In this document: positions 1 to 5,749 of the stretch, piece by piece | Layout of the letters: the number at the start of each line of letters is the position of its first letter | Position numbering within the stretch: position 1 is the first letter of the stretch | Assembly: GCA_005885085.1 (NCBI GenBank) | Contig: VAXY01000094.1 | Span: forward strand, 1-6,909 | Direction: 5' to 3' | Source of the DNA: Actinomycetota bacterium | GTDB taxonomy: Bacteria > Actinomycetota > Thermoleophilia > Gaiellales > Gaiellaceae | DNA length: 6,909 nucleotides | The notes under the pieces: generated by a model | Database searches by the model: none | Seen by the model: the letters and a program-made list of their open reading frames with translations, nothing else | Told to the model about the DNA's origin: nothing | Program-made: the position numbers and the translations under genes

Positions 1-1
1 G

Positions 2-280
2 GAGGCGGACGTGCACATCCTCGGACCGGTAGCGTCGATGGGTCAGCGGGTGCTGCAGCCGATCGTGAACCAGCAGGTCTCACATGTTCTGTCCGCGCTG
101 GACAAACAGGTGCAGGAGACGAAAGCGGGTGGCGAAGTCGAGTACGATGGCGGGCAGCCGGCTGAAGGGCCGGCCGACCCGGTGGGTTCGAGCGGCGCCG
201 AGGAAGGGCTGAACCCATTGGCGCCCGAGTCGTACGACCCGCAGCCCGAAGGGCCGACGACGTCGACCGAAGACGCGTAG
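2..280 (+). CDS. CoxG-like SRPBCC protein, 3' end only
   Basis: This is the C-terminal part of a gene whose start lies left of the window; the frame is open from base 2 and ends at TAG 278-280. The first ~35 residues (ADVHILGPVASMGQRVLQ, then a helix through VSHVLSALDKQV) match the end of the SRPBCC fold in the CoxG / carbon monoxide dehydrogenase subunit G family, where a 'G.(L/V)A..GQR(V/L)' strand-turn leads into the long C-terminal helix. About 50 further residues are acidic and rich in Gly, Pro, Glu and Ser, so probably a disordered tail. CoxG proteins are known from molybdenum hydroxylase (CO dehydrogenase/xanthine dehydrogenase-type) clusters, where they help membrane recruitment or maturation, so such subunits may lie upstream; that is inference. 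A GTG at 11 is internal, not the true start. Confidence 0.72.
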   Translation, partial: EADVHILGPVASMGQRVLQPIVNQQVSHVLSALDKQVQETKAGGEVEYDGGQPAEGPADPVGSSGAEEGLNPLAPESYDPQPEGPTTSTEDA

Positions 281-412
281 CTCGCAGCGTCGATCCCAAT
301 CAGCTGGCTCGTTTCAGCCGCTGCGGCTGCTACGACGGCGGCGGACTCGACATTCATCCCGACTCGACCGACTGGCCGAACTAGCTACGGAGCGCCGAAT
401 AGGATCGCGTTG
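281..412 (+). promoter_or_regulatory. Intergenic gap, probable operon promoter region
   Basis: This is the only sizeable non-coding gap, between the CoxG-like stop and the first gene of the downstream string, so any promoter for that string should be here. An AGGA at 401-404 lies eight bases before ATG 413 and fits a ribosome binding site. The same bases form TAGGAT (400-405), which resembles an actinobacterial -10 box and would give a nearly leaderless transcript; no convincing -35 box is at the matching distance. A short dyad CAGCCG-CTG-CGGCTG is at 315-329, without a following T tract. Confidence 0.3.
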
Positions 413-1444
413 ATGGCGCGGTCCTTCCGCATCGGCGTGATGCAGCTCACCATGGAGCCGCTCGACGAGATGCTCGAGTCGGCCCGGGCGATGGATCGCG
501 CCGGCATGGACACGATCTGGCTCGCCGAGGCCTACCCGTGGTGGCGCAAGCACGGGATGGAGGCGCGCTCGTCGACGGTGACGTCGGCGCTGATCGCCCG
601 GGAGACGGAGCGCCTCACGGTCGGCTGGGGGATCATCTCGCCGTTCACCCGCCATCCCGTTCAGGTGGCGATGGACGCCCGAGTCGTCCAGGAAGCGGCC
701 GGACGGGGCCGGTTCCTGCTCGGATTCGGCACCTCGAAGATCTTCCTCAACAACGCGCGACTGAACGGCAAGCGCACGCTCGGCCCGATGCGCGAGGCCG
801 TCGAGATCGTCCGCGGCGTGCTCGCGGGCGGGCCGTTCGAGTACGAGGGCCAGACCTTCAGCGCCTCTGTCCCCGCGTTACAGGACGCCGCCGAGTCGCC
901 GCGCGACGTGCCGCCACTCTACGTCGCTGCGACCGCGCCGAAGATGCAGGCGCTCGCCGGCGAGATCGCGGACGGGTGCCTAACGCCGTCGATCACGACC
1001 CCGGCGTTCGTCCGCTACACGCGCGAGAACGTCGACGCCGACATCGACATCGGCTGCACGATCGTCGCATCGATTCACGAGTCCGACCGCGACGCCGGCC
1101 GTGACGGTGCCCGCGAGATCGCCGGCATGTACCTCGCGAACAAGGTGCAGAACATCAAGGGCGCCGCCGACACGCTGCTCGACCTCGCCGGCCTGACGCA
1201 GGACGAGATCCGGCCGGTGGCCGAGGCGATGGAGCAAGGTGGACGTCTCGCCGCGAAGGCGAAGGTGACGGACGAGCTCCTCGACAAGTGCAAGCCGATC
1301 GCGGGGACCCCCGCTGACTGCATCGCGGCGATCGAGGAATACCGCGAGGCAGGGTGCACGCACGTGATGCTCGAGCTCTGGGGCGACCGGAGGCAGGAGC
1401 AGATCGAGCTCTTCGGCCGGGAGGTGCTGCCGCATTTCCGTTGA
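413..1444 (+). CDS. LLM-class flavin/F420-dependent oxidoreductase
   Basis: A 343-residue protein of the luciferase-like monooxygenase superfamily (TIM barrel), the usual length for F420-dependent methylene-tetrahydromethanopterin-reductase-like enzymes in actinobacteria. Visible family marks are the N-terminal strand RIGVMQ and helix, 'AGMDTIWLAEAYPWW' near residues 30-44, 'ISPFTRHPVQVAMDARVVQEAAGRGRF' style core near 75-100, the cofactor-side loop LLGFGTSK near 102-109, and a C-terminal helix 'EEYREAGCTHVML'. Whether it uses FMN or F420 cannot be decided by eye. ATG 413 is preferred over the adjacent TTG 410 because AGGA at 401-404 is better spaced for the ATG. It is the first gene of the co-directional string, and its stop overlaps the probable 5' end of the next gene. 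The substrate is unknown; oxidative attack on an organic acid or heterocycle is a guess from the neighbours. Confidence 0.88.
   Translation: MARSFRIGVMQLTMEPLDEMLESARAMDRAGMDTIWLAEAYPWWRKHGMEARSSTVTSALIARETERLTVGWGIISPFTRHPVQVAMDARVVQEAAGRGRFLLGFGTSKIFLNNARLNGKRTLGPMREAVEIVRGVLAGGPFEYEGQTFSASVPALQDAAESPRDVPPLYVAATAPKMQALAGEIADGCLTPSITTPAFVRYTRENVDADIDIGCTIVASIHESDRDAGRDGAREIAGMYLANKVQNIKGAADTLLDLAGLTQDEIRPVAEAMEQGGRLAAKAKVTDELLDKCKPIAGTPADCIAAIEEYREAGCTHVMLELWGDRRQEQIELFGREVLPHFR
1420..1424 (+). promoter_or_regulatory. Shine-Dalgarno for an upstream, possibly ATT, start of the M20 gene
   Basis: GGAGG at 1420-1424 lies nine bases before ATT 1434, which is in frame with the M20 gene. It sits inside the last codons of the LLM gene. 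The first standard start in that frame, GTG 1464, has its nearest purine-rich run (GAGGT, 1443-1447) 16 bases away, which is too far for a normal site. This spacing is the main reason to suspect a non-standard start. Confidence 0.4.
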
Positions 1445-1463
1445 GGTAAACGCCGACCGGCTC

Positions 1464-2657
1464 GTGCGGCTCGCAGTCGACCTCGTCTCGGTGCCGAGCC
1501 CGACCGGCGACGAGCAGGCGATGGGGGAGCGTGTGAGGGACGAGCTCGAGGACATGGGACTGCAGGTGCAATGGCAGGAGGTCGAGGCCGGCCGTCCCAA
1601 CGTCGTCGGCCTCTGGGAAGGTGCCGGCGGCGGCAAGTCTCTGATGTTCAACGGTCACATGGACACGTCGTACTCCGGACGCGAGCCGTGGCTGGCCGGG
1701 ATTCGCGGTTTCCAGCCGGATGGTTTCGTGCAGGACGGCCGCGTCTACGGGCTCGGCATCTCGAACATGAAGGGCGCACTGGCCTGCTACCTGGAGGCGG
1801 TACGCGCGTTGCGGGACGCCGGCGTGGGGCTGCGCGGCGACCTCATGATCGCGTGCGTCGCGGGTGAGATCGAGAAGACGCAGTGGCACCCGGACTTCGT
1901 CGGGGGCGAGTACCGCGGCTACGCGTCGGGGTCGCGGTTCCTGACGTCCCACGGAGCCGTCACCGACATGTGCGTGCTGGGCGAGCCGACGGAGCAGAAG
2001 GTCGTGCTCGGCCACTACGGGTCGCTCTGGCTCCGCATCTCGACGAGCGGGCCGTTCATCCACACGGCCTTCAGCGAAGGGAAGCGCGACACGACGTCGA
2101 TCGTGCGGATGCGCGACGTGCTGGACGCGGTGCTCCAGTTCGCCCCTGAGTGGGAGGAGCGGACCTCATACCGGGGCAAGCGTGGGATCGTGAACGTCGG
2201 TGCGATCAGCGGCGGCTTCGCGTGGCGCGTGTCGCGGACACCTCACCGGACCGACCTCTTCGTCGACTTCCGCGTCCCGCCGACGATGCCGATGGCGGAA
2301 GCACGCGCAGCGCTCGGCGACTTCGTCCGGGGCCTGCGCGAGCGCTTTCCGGAGCACGGGATCGAATCCGAGGCCTACGTGACCGCCCCGGGCTCCGAGA
2401 TCGCCGAGGAGCACCCGCTCGTCGCGGCGATCGACGAGGCCCACGAGGAGGTCTTCGGGCAGAAGCCCGAGCGGGACACCGTCCGCTGGTTCTCGGACGC
2501 CTCGACGCTGACGCGCTACGGGATCGACAGCGTCAACTACGGCACCTCCAGCGGCCTGCCCGATCCCGAACTGGGCGAGAACCTCGACATCGACGGGCTC
2601 GTCAAGATCGCGACCGTGTACACCGGCGTCGCCCAGCGGATCTGCGAGGTCGCATGA
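1464..2657 (+). CDS. M20-family metallopeptidase/deacylase homologue
   Basis: A 397-residue protein (from GTG 1464) of the M20/ArgE/DapE/ACY1 family, whose members hydrolyse N-acyl or amide bonds with two metal ions. The order is typical: N-terminal helix followed by PSPTGDE (residues 11-17), catalytic half with NGHMDTS (63-69), an inserted dimerisation domain after GHYGSLWLRIS (183-193), and a second catalytic half ending near 385. Metal ligands are only partly kept: H65, D67 and E174 (in LGEPTE) are present, but the bridging Asp is N101 (GISNMKG), the usual Glu-Glu pair reads G134-E135-I136, and no His is found where one is expected near 368. It may be a substrate-shifted subfamily or a non-canonical enzyme. 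The frame stays open to before ATT 1434, adding ten residues (ISVEVNADRL) that complete the expected N-terminal helix, so the true start is probably upstream. The stop overlaps the next ATG by four bases (ATGA). Confidence 0.82.
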   Translation: MRLAVDLVSVPSPTGDEQAMGERVRDELEDMGLQVQWQEVEAGRPNVVGLWEGAGGGKSLMFNGHMDTSYSGREPWLAGIRGFQPDGFVQDGRVYGLGISNMKGALACYLEAVRALRDAGVGLRGDLMIACVAGEIEKTQWHPDFVGGEYRGYASGSRFLTSHGAVTDMCVLGEPTEQKVVLGHYGSLWLRISTSGPFIHTAFSEGKRDTTSIVRMRDVLDAVLQFAPEWEERTSYRGKRGIVNVGAISGGFAWRVSRTPHRTDLFVDFRVPPTMPMAEARAALGDFVRGLRERFPEHGIESEAYVTAPGSEIAEEHPLVAAIDEAHEEVFGQKPERDTVRWFSDASTLTRYGIDSVNYGTSSGLPDPELGENLDIDGLVKIATVYTGVAQRICEVA

Positions 2658-3136
2658 AGAGCCTCGACATCTACCTGCCGTCGTACGAGTTCCGTTCGCG
2701 CCACGAGGTCAGAGTCGATGCGGATGCCGCACGGGCGGACCGCGCTCTGCGCGAAGTGACGTTCAAGGAGGTCCCGCTCGTGCGTGCTCTGTTGTTCGCG
2801 CGCGGGCTCGGACTAAGCGGTGGCACGGACAGAGTGCTATCGACAATGGTTCCCCGCGCCTCGGTCTTGGAGCACGTGCCCGGCGAAGGCATCGTCCTCT
2901 CGCTGACGGGCCGGTTCTGGCGGCTTCGGGGGCGAGGGCGGGACACCCCGGCGACCGCGGTGGTCGACTTCCGCGCACGGCAAGGCTTGCTGTCGACCGA
3001 GACGCGCGTGCATGTGCTTGATCCGGCCTCCCGCCGGAAATTCAGCCGCTACTGGCGCGTCGTTCGCCCGTTCAGCGGGCTCACCCGACTTCTGATCCTG
3101 CGAGCCGCGAAGCGGCGCGCCGAGGGGTCCGCGTGA
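2654..3136 (+). CDS. Small SRPBCC-like protein of unknown function
   Basis: A 160-residue soluble protein; ATG 2654 overlaps the M20 stop (ATGA), with GAGG only four bases upstream. No signal peptide or membrane segment is visible. The pattern resembles SRPBCC/polyketide-cyclase-like ligand-binding proteins: an N-terminal strand 'EFRSRHEVRVDADAARA', a central 'GIVLSLTGRFWRL' strand pair (residues ~77-89), 'TAVVDFRA', then 'LSTETRVHVLDPASRRKF' and a C-terminal helix 'RYWRVVRPFSGLTRLLILRA' rich in Arg. The strand 'LSTETRV' followed by a long helix is characteristic of the fold, but the assignment is by pattern, not by a catalytic residue. Codon choice is looser than in its neighbours (13 of the first 60 codons end in A or T). 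Together with the CoxG-like gene it would be the second SRPBCC-type protein here. Its function and ligand are unknown. Confidence 0.7.
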   Translation: MKSLDIYLPSYEFRSRHEVRVDADAARADRALREVTFKEVPLVRALLFARGLGLSGGTDRVLSTMVPRASVLEHVPGEGIVLSLTGRFWRLRGRGRDTPATAVVDFRARQGLLSTETRVHVLDPASRRKFSRYWRVVRPFSGLTRLLILRAAKRRAEGSA

Positions 3137-3735
3137 CGGGTCCGGGACTCGAAGGCCGAGGTCTGACCTCTTCCGGGGTCAGACCTCGGCTGTCGGATCC
3201 TTACGTCCTGCCCGAGGGCCTGCCCGTGCCGCCGGACGACGGCGCCGCCGACCACCTGAACGGAGCAGAGTTGCCGGACCTGGTGCTGCCGTCGTCGCAG
3301 GGCGGCGTCAACGTCCGCGACTTCGAGGTGCTCTACGTCTATCCGCGCACCGGCCGCCCCGACCGGCCGCTGCTGTCCGGCTGGGACGAGATTCCCGGTG
3401 CCCGCGGCTGCACCCCTCAGTCCTGCGCCTTTCGCGACCGCAACGCGGAACTGGCTGCGCTCGGCGCGCATGTCGCCGGCCTGAGCGCGCAGAGCCTCGA
3501 CGACCAGCTCGAGTTCGCGCGACGCAACAAGATGCCGTTCCCCGTCATCAGCGACGAGTGGCTGGACCTCGCCCGCGATCCGGGGTTGCCGACGTTCGAC
3601 GTCGAGGGGCTGACGTTGTACAAGCGGCTGGCGTTGATCGCCGAGCGCGGGCGGATCGTCAAGGTCTTCTATCCCGTCTTTCCGCCTGACCGGAACGCAC
3701 AGGACGTCGTCGACTGGCTGGCGGGGCGCCGGTGA
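3133..3735 (+). CDS. PrxQ/BCP-like peroxiredoxin
   Basis: A 200-residue thioredoxin-fold peroxidase that would reduce H2O2 or organic peroxides. The active-site segment IPGARGCTPQSCAFRD holds C93 and C98; by analogy with E. coli BCP (C45/C50), C93 is peroxidatic and C98 resolving, giving an atypical 2-Cys enzyme. The Thr usual three residues before the peroxidatic Cys is Ala (A90). Strand VLYVYPRTG precedes it, and 'MPFPVISDEWLDLARDPGLPTF' plus 'GRIVKVFYPVFPPD' complete the fold. GTG 3133 overlaps the previous stop (GTGA), with AGGGG five bases upstream. Residues ~8-20 (RGLTSSGVRPRL) are encoded by a hairpin repeat and are not part of the fold; the conserved part seems to begin at LPEGLPVPPDDGAADHL (residue 26 on). 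GTG 3226 with GAGGG seven bases upstream is an alternative start but would cut into that segment. It overlaps the FAH gene by GTGA. Confidence 0.88.
   Translation: MTGPGLEGRGLTSSGVRPRLSDPYVLPEGLPVPPDDGAADHLNGAELPDLVLPSSQGGVNVRDFEVLYVYPRTGRPDRPLLSGWDEIPGARGCTPQSCAFRDRNAELAALGAHVAGLSAQSLDDQLEFARRNKMPFPVISDEWLDLARDPGLPTFDVEGLTLYKRLALIAERGRIVKVFYPVFPPDRNAQDVVDWLAGRR
3155..3190 (+). repeat. REP-like hairpin repeat inside a coding sequence
   Basis: The arms 3155-3168 and 3177-3190 are perfect inverted complements (14 bp). They extend inward by a T-G wobble and a C-G pair to a four-base loop TTCC (3171-3174). The left arm plus its edge, GAGGTCTGACCTC (3158-3170), is also a near-palindrome around its central T, a doubly symmetric design typical of REP/BIME-like elements. 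No T tract follows, so it is not an intrinsic terminator. It lies entirely within translated codons of the peroxiredoxin gene. Only one copy is in the window, so dispersal across the genome is inferred, not seen. Confidence 0.75.
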
Positions 3736-4598
3736 AGCTCGTCACTTTCGACGACGGGCGCGTGGGGGAGGTGCGCGACGAGACGGTCACGGAGCTCGAC
3801 GTCCCGACGATGCGCGAATACTTCGAGCACGGCGGTGCGAGCCCGACCGGACGCGAGCTTCCCCTCGAAGACGTGCGGCTGCGCGCGCCGATCATCCCGA
3901 AGAAGTTCATCCACACGGCCGGCAACTTCGGCGAGCACGAGGAGGAGTCCAGGCGCGTCGGCTGGTCGCACGAGATCGCGCCCTGGATCGTCTTCTTCCA
4001 GAACGTCGACGCGATCGTCGGGCCGGACGAGCCAGTCGTCTATCCCGAGCACCTGACCGAGGAGCTCGACTACGAGCTCGAGCTCGCGGTCGTTGTTTCC
4101 AAGGCGGGGAAGTGGTTCGGCCCCGAGGACGCGGCCGAGTACATCGGCGGGTACGTGATCTTCAACGACATCACGGCCCGGGACATCCAGCGGCGCGAGA
4201 TGCGTTCGGGCGTCTTCTCGTTCTGCAAGGGAATCGACACCTTCTGCCCGCTCGGCCCGTGGATCGTCAGCCAGGACGAGATCGGCGACCCGCACGACCT
4301 GAAGATGGAGCTCCGGGTCAACGGGGAGCGCCGGCAGGCGTCCTACAGCGGCAACATGTCGGTGACGATTCCCGAGATTCTTTCCCACTATTCGGCGCTC
4401 GGGTATTCGGCGGGCGACGTCGTCTCGACCGGGACGGTCAGCGGTGTCGCGGGCTTCAGCGAGGACGCAGCCTCGCTCTACCTCAAGCCGGGCGACGTGA
4501 TCGAGGCCGAGATCGAGAAGATCGGCGTGCTGCGGAATCCCGTCGTCTCCTGGCAGGAGGCGCATGGAGCGCCGGCGCCGGAACGCGTCCGCTCGTGA
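3732..4598 (+). CDS. Fumarylacetoacetate hydrolase (FAH) family protein
   Basis: A 288-residue protein of the FAH superfamily, which cleaves, decarboxylates or isomerises 2-oxo/enol acids late in aromatic and related catabolism. It shows a short N-terminal domain (MKLVTFDDGRVGEV) followed by the catalytic domain. Metal ligands are clear: E115 and E117 in YELELAVV and D146 in FNDITARD, with the 31-residue E-to-D spacing of FAHD1 (E71/E73/D102). H69 and E72 in NFGEHEEE match the HxxE dyad on the mobile lid. The C-terminal 'YSAGDVVSTGTVSGVAGF' and 'YLKPGDVIEAEIEKIGVLRNPV' are standard for the family. All expected residues are present, so it should be active; acylpyruvase, hydrolase, oxaloacetate decarboxylase-like or isomerase activity cannot be told apart. 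GTG 3732 overlaps the peroxiredoxin stop (GTGA), and the end overlaps the M24 gene the same way. Confidence 0.92.
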   Translation: MKLVTFDDGRVGEVRDETVTELDVPTMREYFEHGGASPTGRELPLEDVRLRAPIIPKKFIHTAGNFGEHEEESRRVGWSHEIAPWIVFFQNVDAIVGPDEPVVYPEHLTEELDYELELAVVVSKAGKWFGPEDAAEYIGGYVIFNDITARDIQRREMRSGVFSFCKGIDTFCPLGPWIVSQDEIGDPHDLKMELRVNGERRQASYSGNMSVTIPEILSHYSALGYSAGDVVSTGTVSGVAGFSEDAASLYLKPGDVIEAEIEKIGVLRNPVVSWQEAHGAPAPERVRS

Positions 4599-5749
4599 GC
4601 TGGCCTAGCGACGACACGAAACTCGAGCGCGTGCGCACGCTGATGGCCGAGCAGGAGTTCGACGCGCTCGTCGTGCGGGCTCCCGACAACGTCCTCTACC
4701 TGACGAACTTCTGGGGCATGAAGGGCTTCGACGCGGCGGTGTTCCCGCGCGAAGGCGATCCGGTCCTGATCACGATCGAGCCCTCCGCGCATGATGCGGC
4801 AGAGACGGCGTGGACGAAGGACGTTCGGCTCGTGCCGGGCTACGACGCCGCCGACCCGCGACCGCCCGCGGTACGTGCGCTCGAGGTCGCGCGCCGGGCG
4901 GCGGACCAGTTCGAGCGCGTCGGCCTCGAGCTGAGCCTCGGCACGCAGGCGACGGACCGGATGGTGGGCGAGCCGACGACGTACACGAAAGCCTGGTTCG
5001 ACGCCTTTCCGGGAGCGGCCGACGCGACGCCGCTGCTGAACCAGGCGCGGGCAATCAAGACCGACCAGGAGATCGCGCGCATGCGGCTCGCAAATGAGAT
5101 CGCCGCGGGGGCGATGGGGCACGTCGCGCGCGAGCTGAAGCCGGGGATGAAGGAGAGCGAGGCCGCGGCGCTCTGGCAGGGCTTCGTGCACGGCGAGGGC
5201 ACGGGCTGGAAAGGGCAGGTCGAGCTCGCACTCGGCTTCTCGCTCGTCTGGTCGGGCCCAGGCATCCGCACCTTCACGGCGACCGGTCACCGGCCGGTGC
5301 AGGAGCACGAGCCGACACTCTTCGAGATCTGGGTCTGCGCGGATGGCTACTGGTGCGACCACACGAAGAACGTCTGCCCGGGCACGCTCGAGCCACGCTA
5401 CGACGAGTTGCTCGACGCGCTCCTCGGCGTCTACCGGCACGCACTCGACCACTGCCGTCCCGGAGCGAGCCTCGCCGAGCTCGACCGCCTGATCCGAGCC
5501 GGCATCGCGGCGGCGGGGTTTCCGGAGCAGCCGACGCATCCGATCGCCCACGGTGTCGGTGCGCGGGCGCACGAGCCGCCGTACGCGCACCAGGCCGGAG
5601 GGGGCACGGTCGAGGAGGGCATGGTGCTCGCGATCGAACCCGGCGCGTACTGGGACGGCGGTGGCGGCCTCCGCGTCGAGGACAACTTCCTCGTCACTGC
5701 GGGCGGGGTAGAGAAGTTGTCGAGCTACCCGGACGACTTCCGTCAGTGA
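4595..5749 (+). CDS. M24-family Xaa-Pro peptidase-type protein
   Basis: A 384-residue 'pita-bread' protein with a creatinase-type N-terminal domain (residues ~8-135: 'FDALVVRAPDNVLYLTNF') and an M24 domain (~150-378). Aligning the five metal positions gives E244 (LFEIWV), D255 (WCDHTKN), H319 (AHGVGARAHEPP), E348 (IEPG) and E362 (RVEDN). The 11-residue gap between the first two equals that in E. coli AMPP (D260/D271), so Glu truly replaces the first Asp. The usual 'SDiTRT' also reads CDHTKN. Relatives include aminopeptidase P, prolidase, creatinase and DMSP-cleaving DddP, so peptidase activity should not be assumed; hydrolysis of a small amide or another catabolic step is equally possible. 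GTG 4595 overlaps the FAH stop; the frame is open far upstream inside the FAH gene, but the overlap start fits family length. No strong ribosome binding site is seen, consistent with translational coupling. Confidence 0.88.
   Translation: MSWPSDDTKLERVRTLMAEQEFDALVVRAPDNVLYLTNFWGMKGFDAAVFPREGDPVLITIEPSAHDAAETAWTKDVRLVPGYDAADPRPPAVRALEVARRAADQFERVGLELSLGTQATDRMVGEPTTYTKAWFDAFPGAADATPLLNQARAIKTDQEIARMRLANEIAAGAMGHVARELKPGMKESEAAALWQGFVHGEGTGWKGQVELALGFSLVWSGPGIRTFTATGHRPVQEHEPTLFEIWVCADGYWCDHTKNVCPGTLEPRYDELLDALLGVYRHALDHCRPGASLAELDRLIRAGIAAAGFPEQPTHPIAHGVGARAHEPPYAHQAGGGTVEEGMVLAIEPGAYWDGGGGLRVEDNFLVTAGGVEKLSSYPDDFRQ

Noticed and set aside
315..329. Dyad CAGCCG-CTG-CGGCTG after the CoxG-like gene as an intrinsic terminator
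   Set aside because: The stem is only six base pairs with a three-base loop, no T tract follows, and such GC dyads arise easily at this base composition.
1155..2063. Minus-strand open frame of 302 codons across the LLM/M20 junction
   Set aside because: It spans two well-supported genes and has an Arg/Ala/Pro-rich translation without motifs.
2150..2653. Upstream extension of the SRPBCC-like protein's frame into the M20 gene, giving a 328-residue protein
   Set aside because: The upstream part is Arg-rich shadow sequence; the ATGA overlap at 2654 is the natural start.
2705..2714. GAGGTCAGAG as a second copy of the hairpin repeat
   Set aside because: Only the core half is similar and there is no inverted partner nearby.
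3155..3190. The hairpin as a transcription terminator or attenuator
   Set aside because: No T tract follows and it lies inside codons of an operon that continues with overlapping genes.
3669..4565. Long open frame on the minus strand (298 codons) opposite the FAH gene
   Set aside because: Its sequence is Arg/Asp/Leu-rich with no recognisable domain, and the + strand gene has all FAH residues; antisense open frames are expected in high-GC DNA.
4478..5590. Long minus-strand open frame (370 codons) opposite the M24 gene
   Set aside because: Same reason: low-information Arg/Val/Glu-rich translation and a well-supported gene on the other strand.
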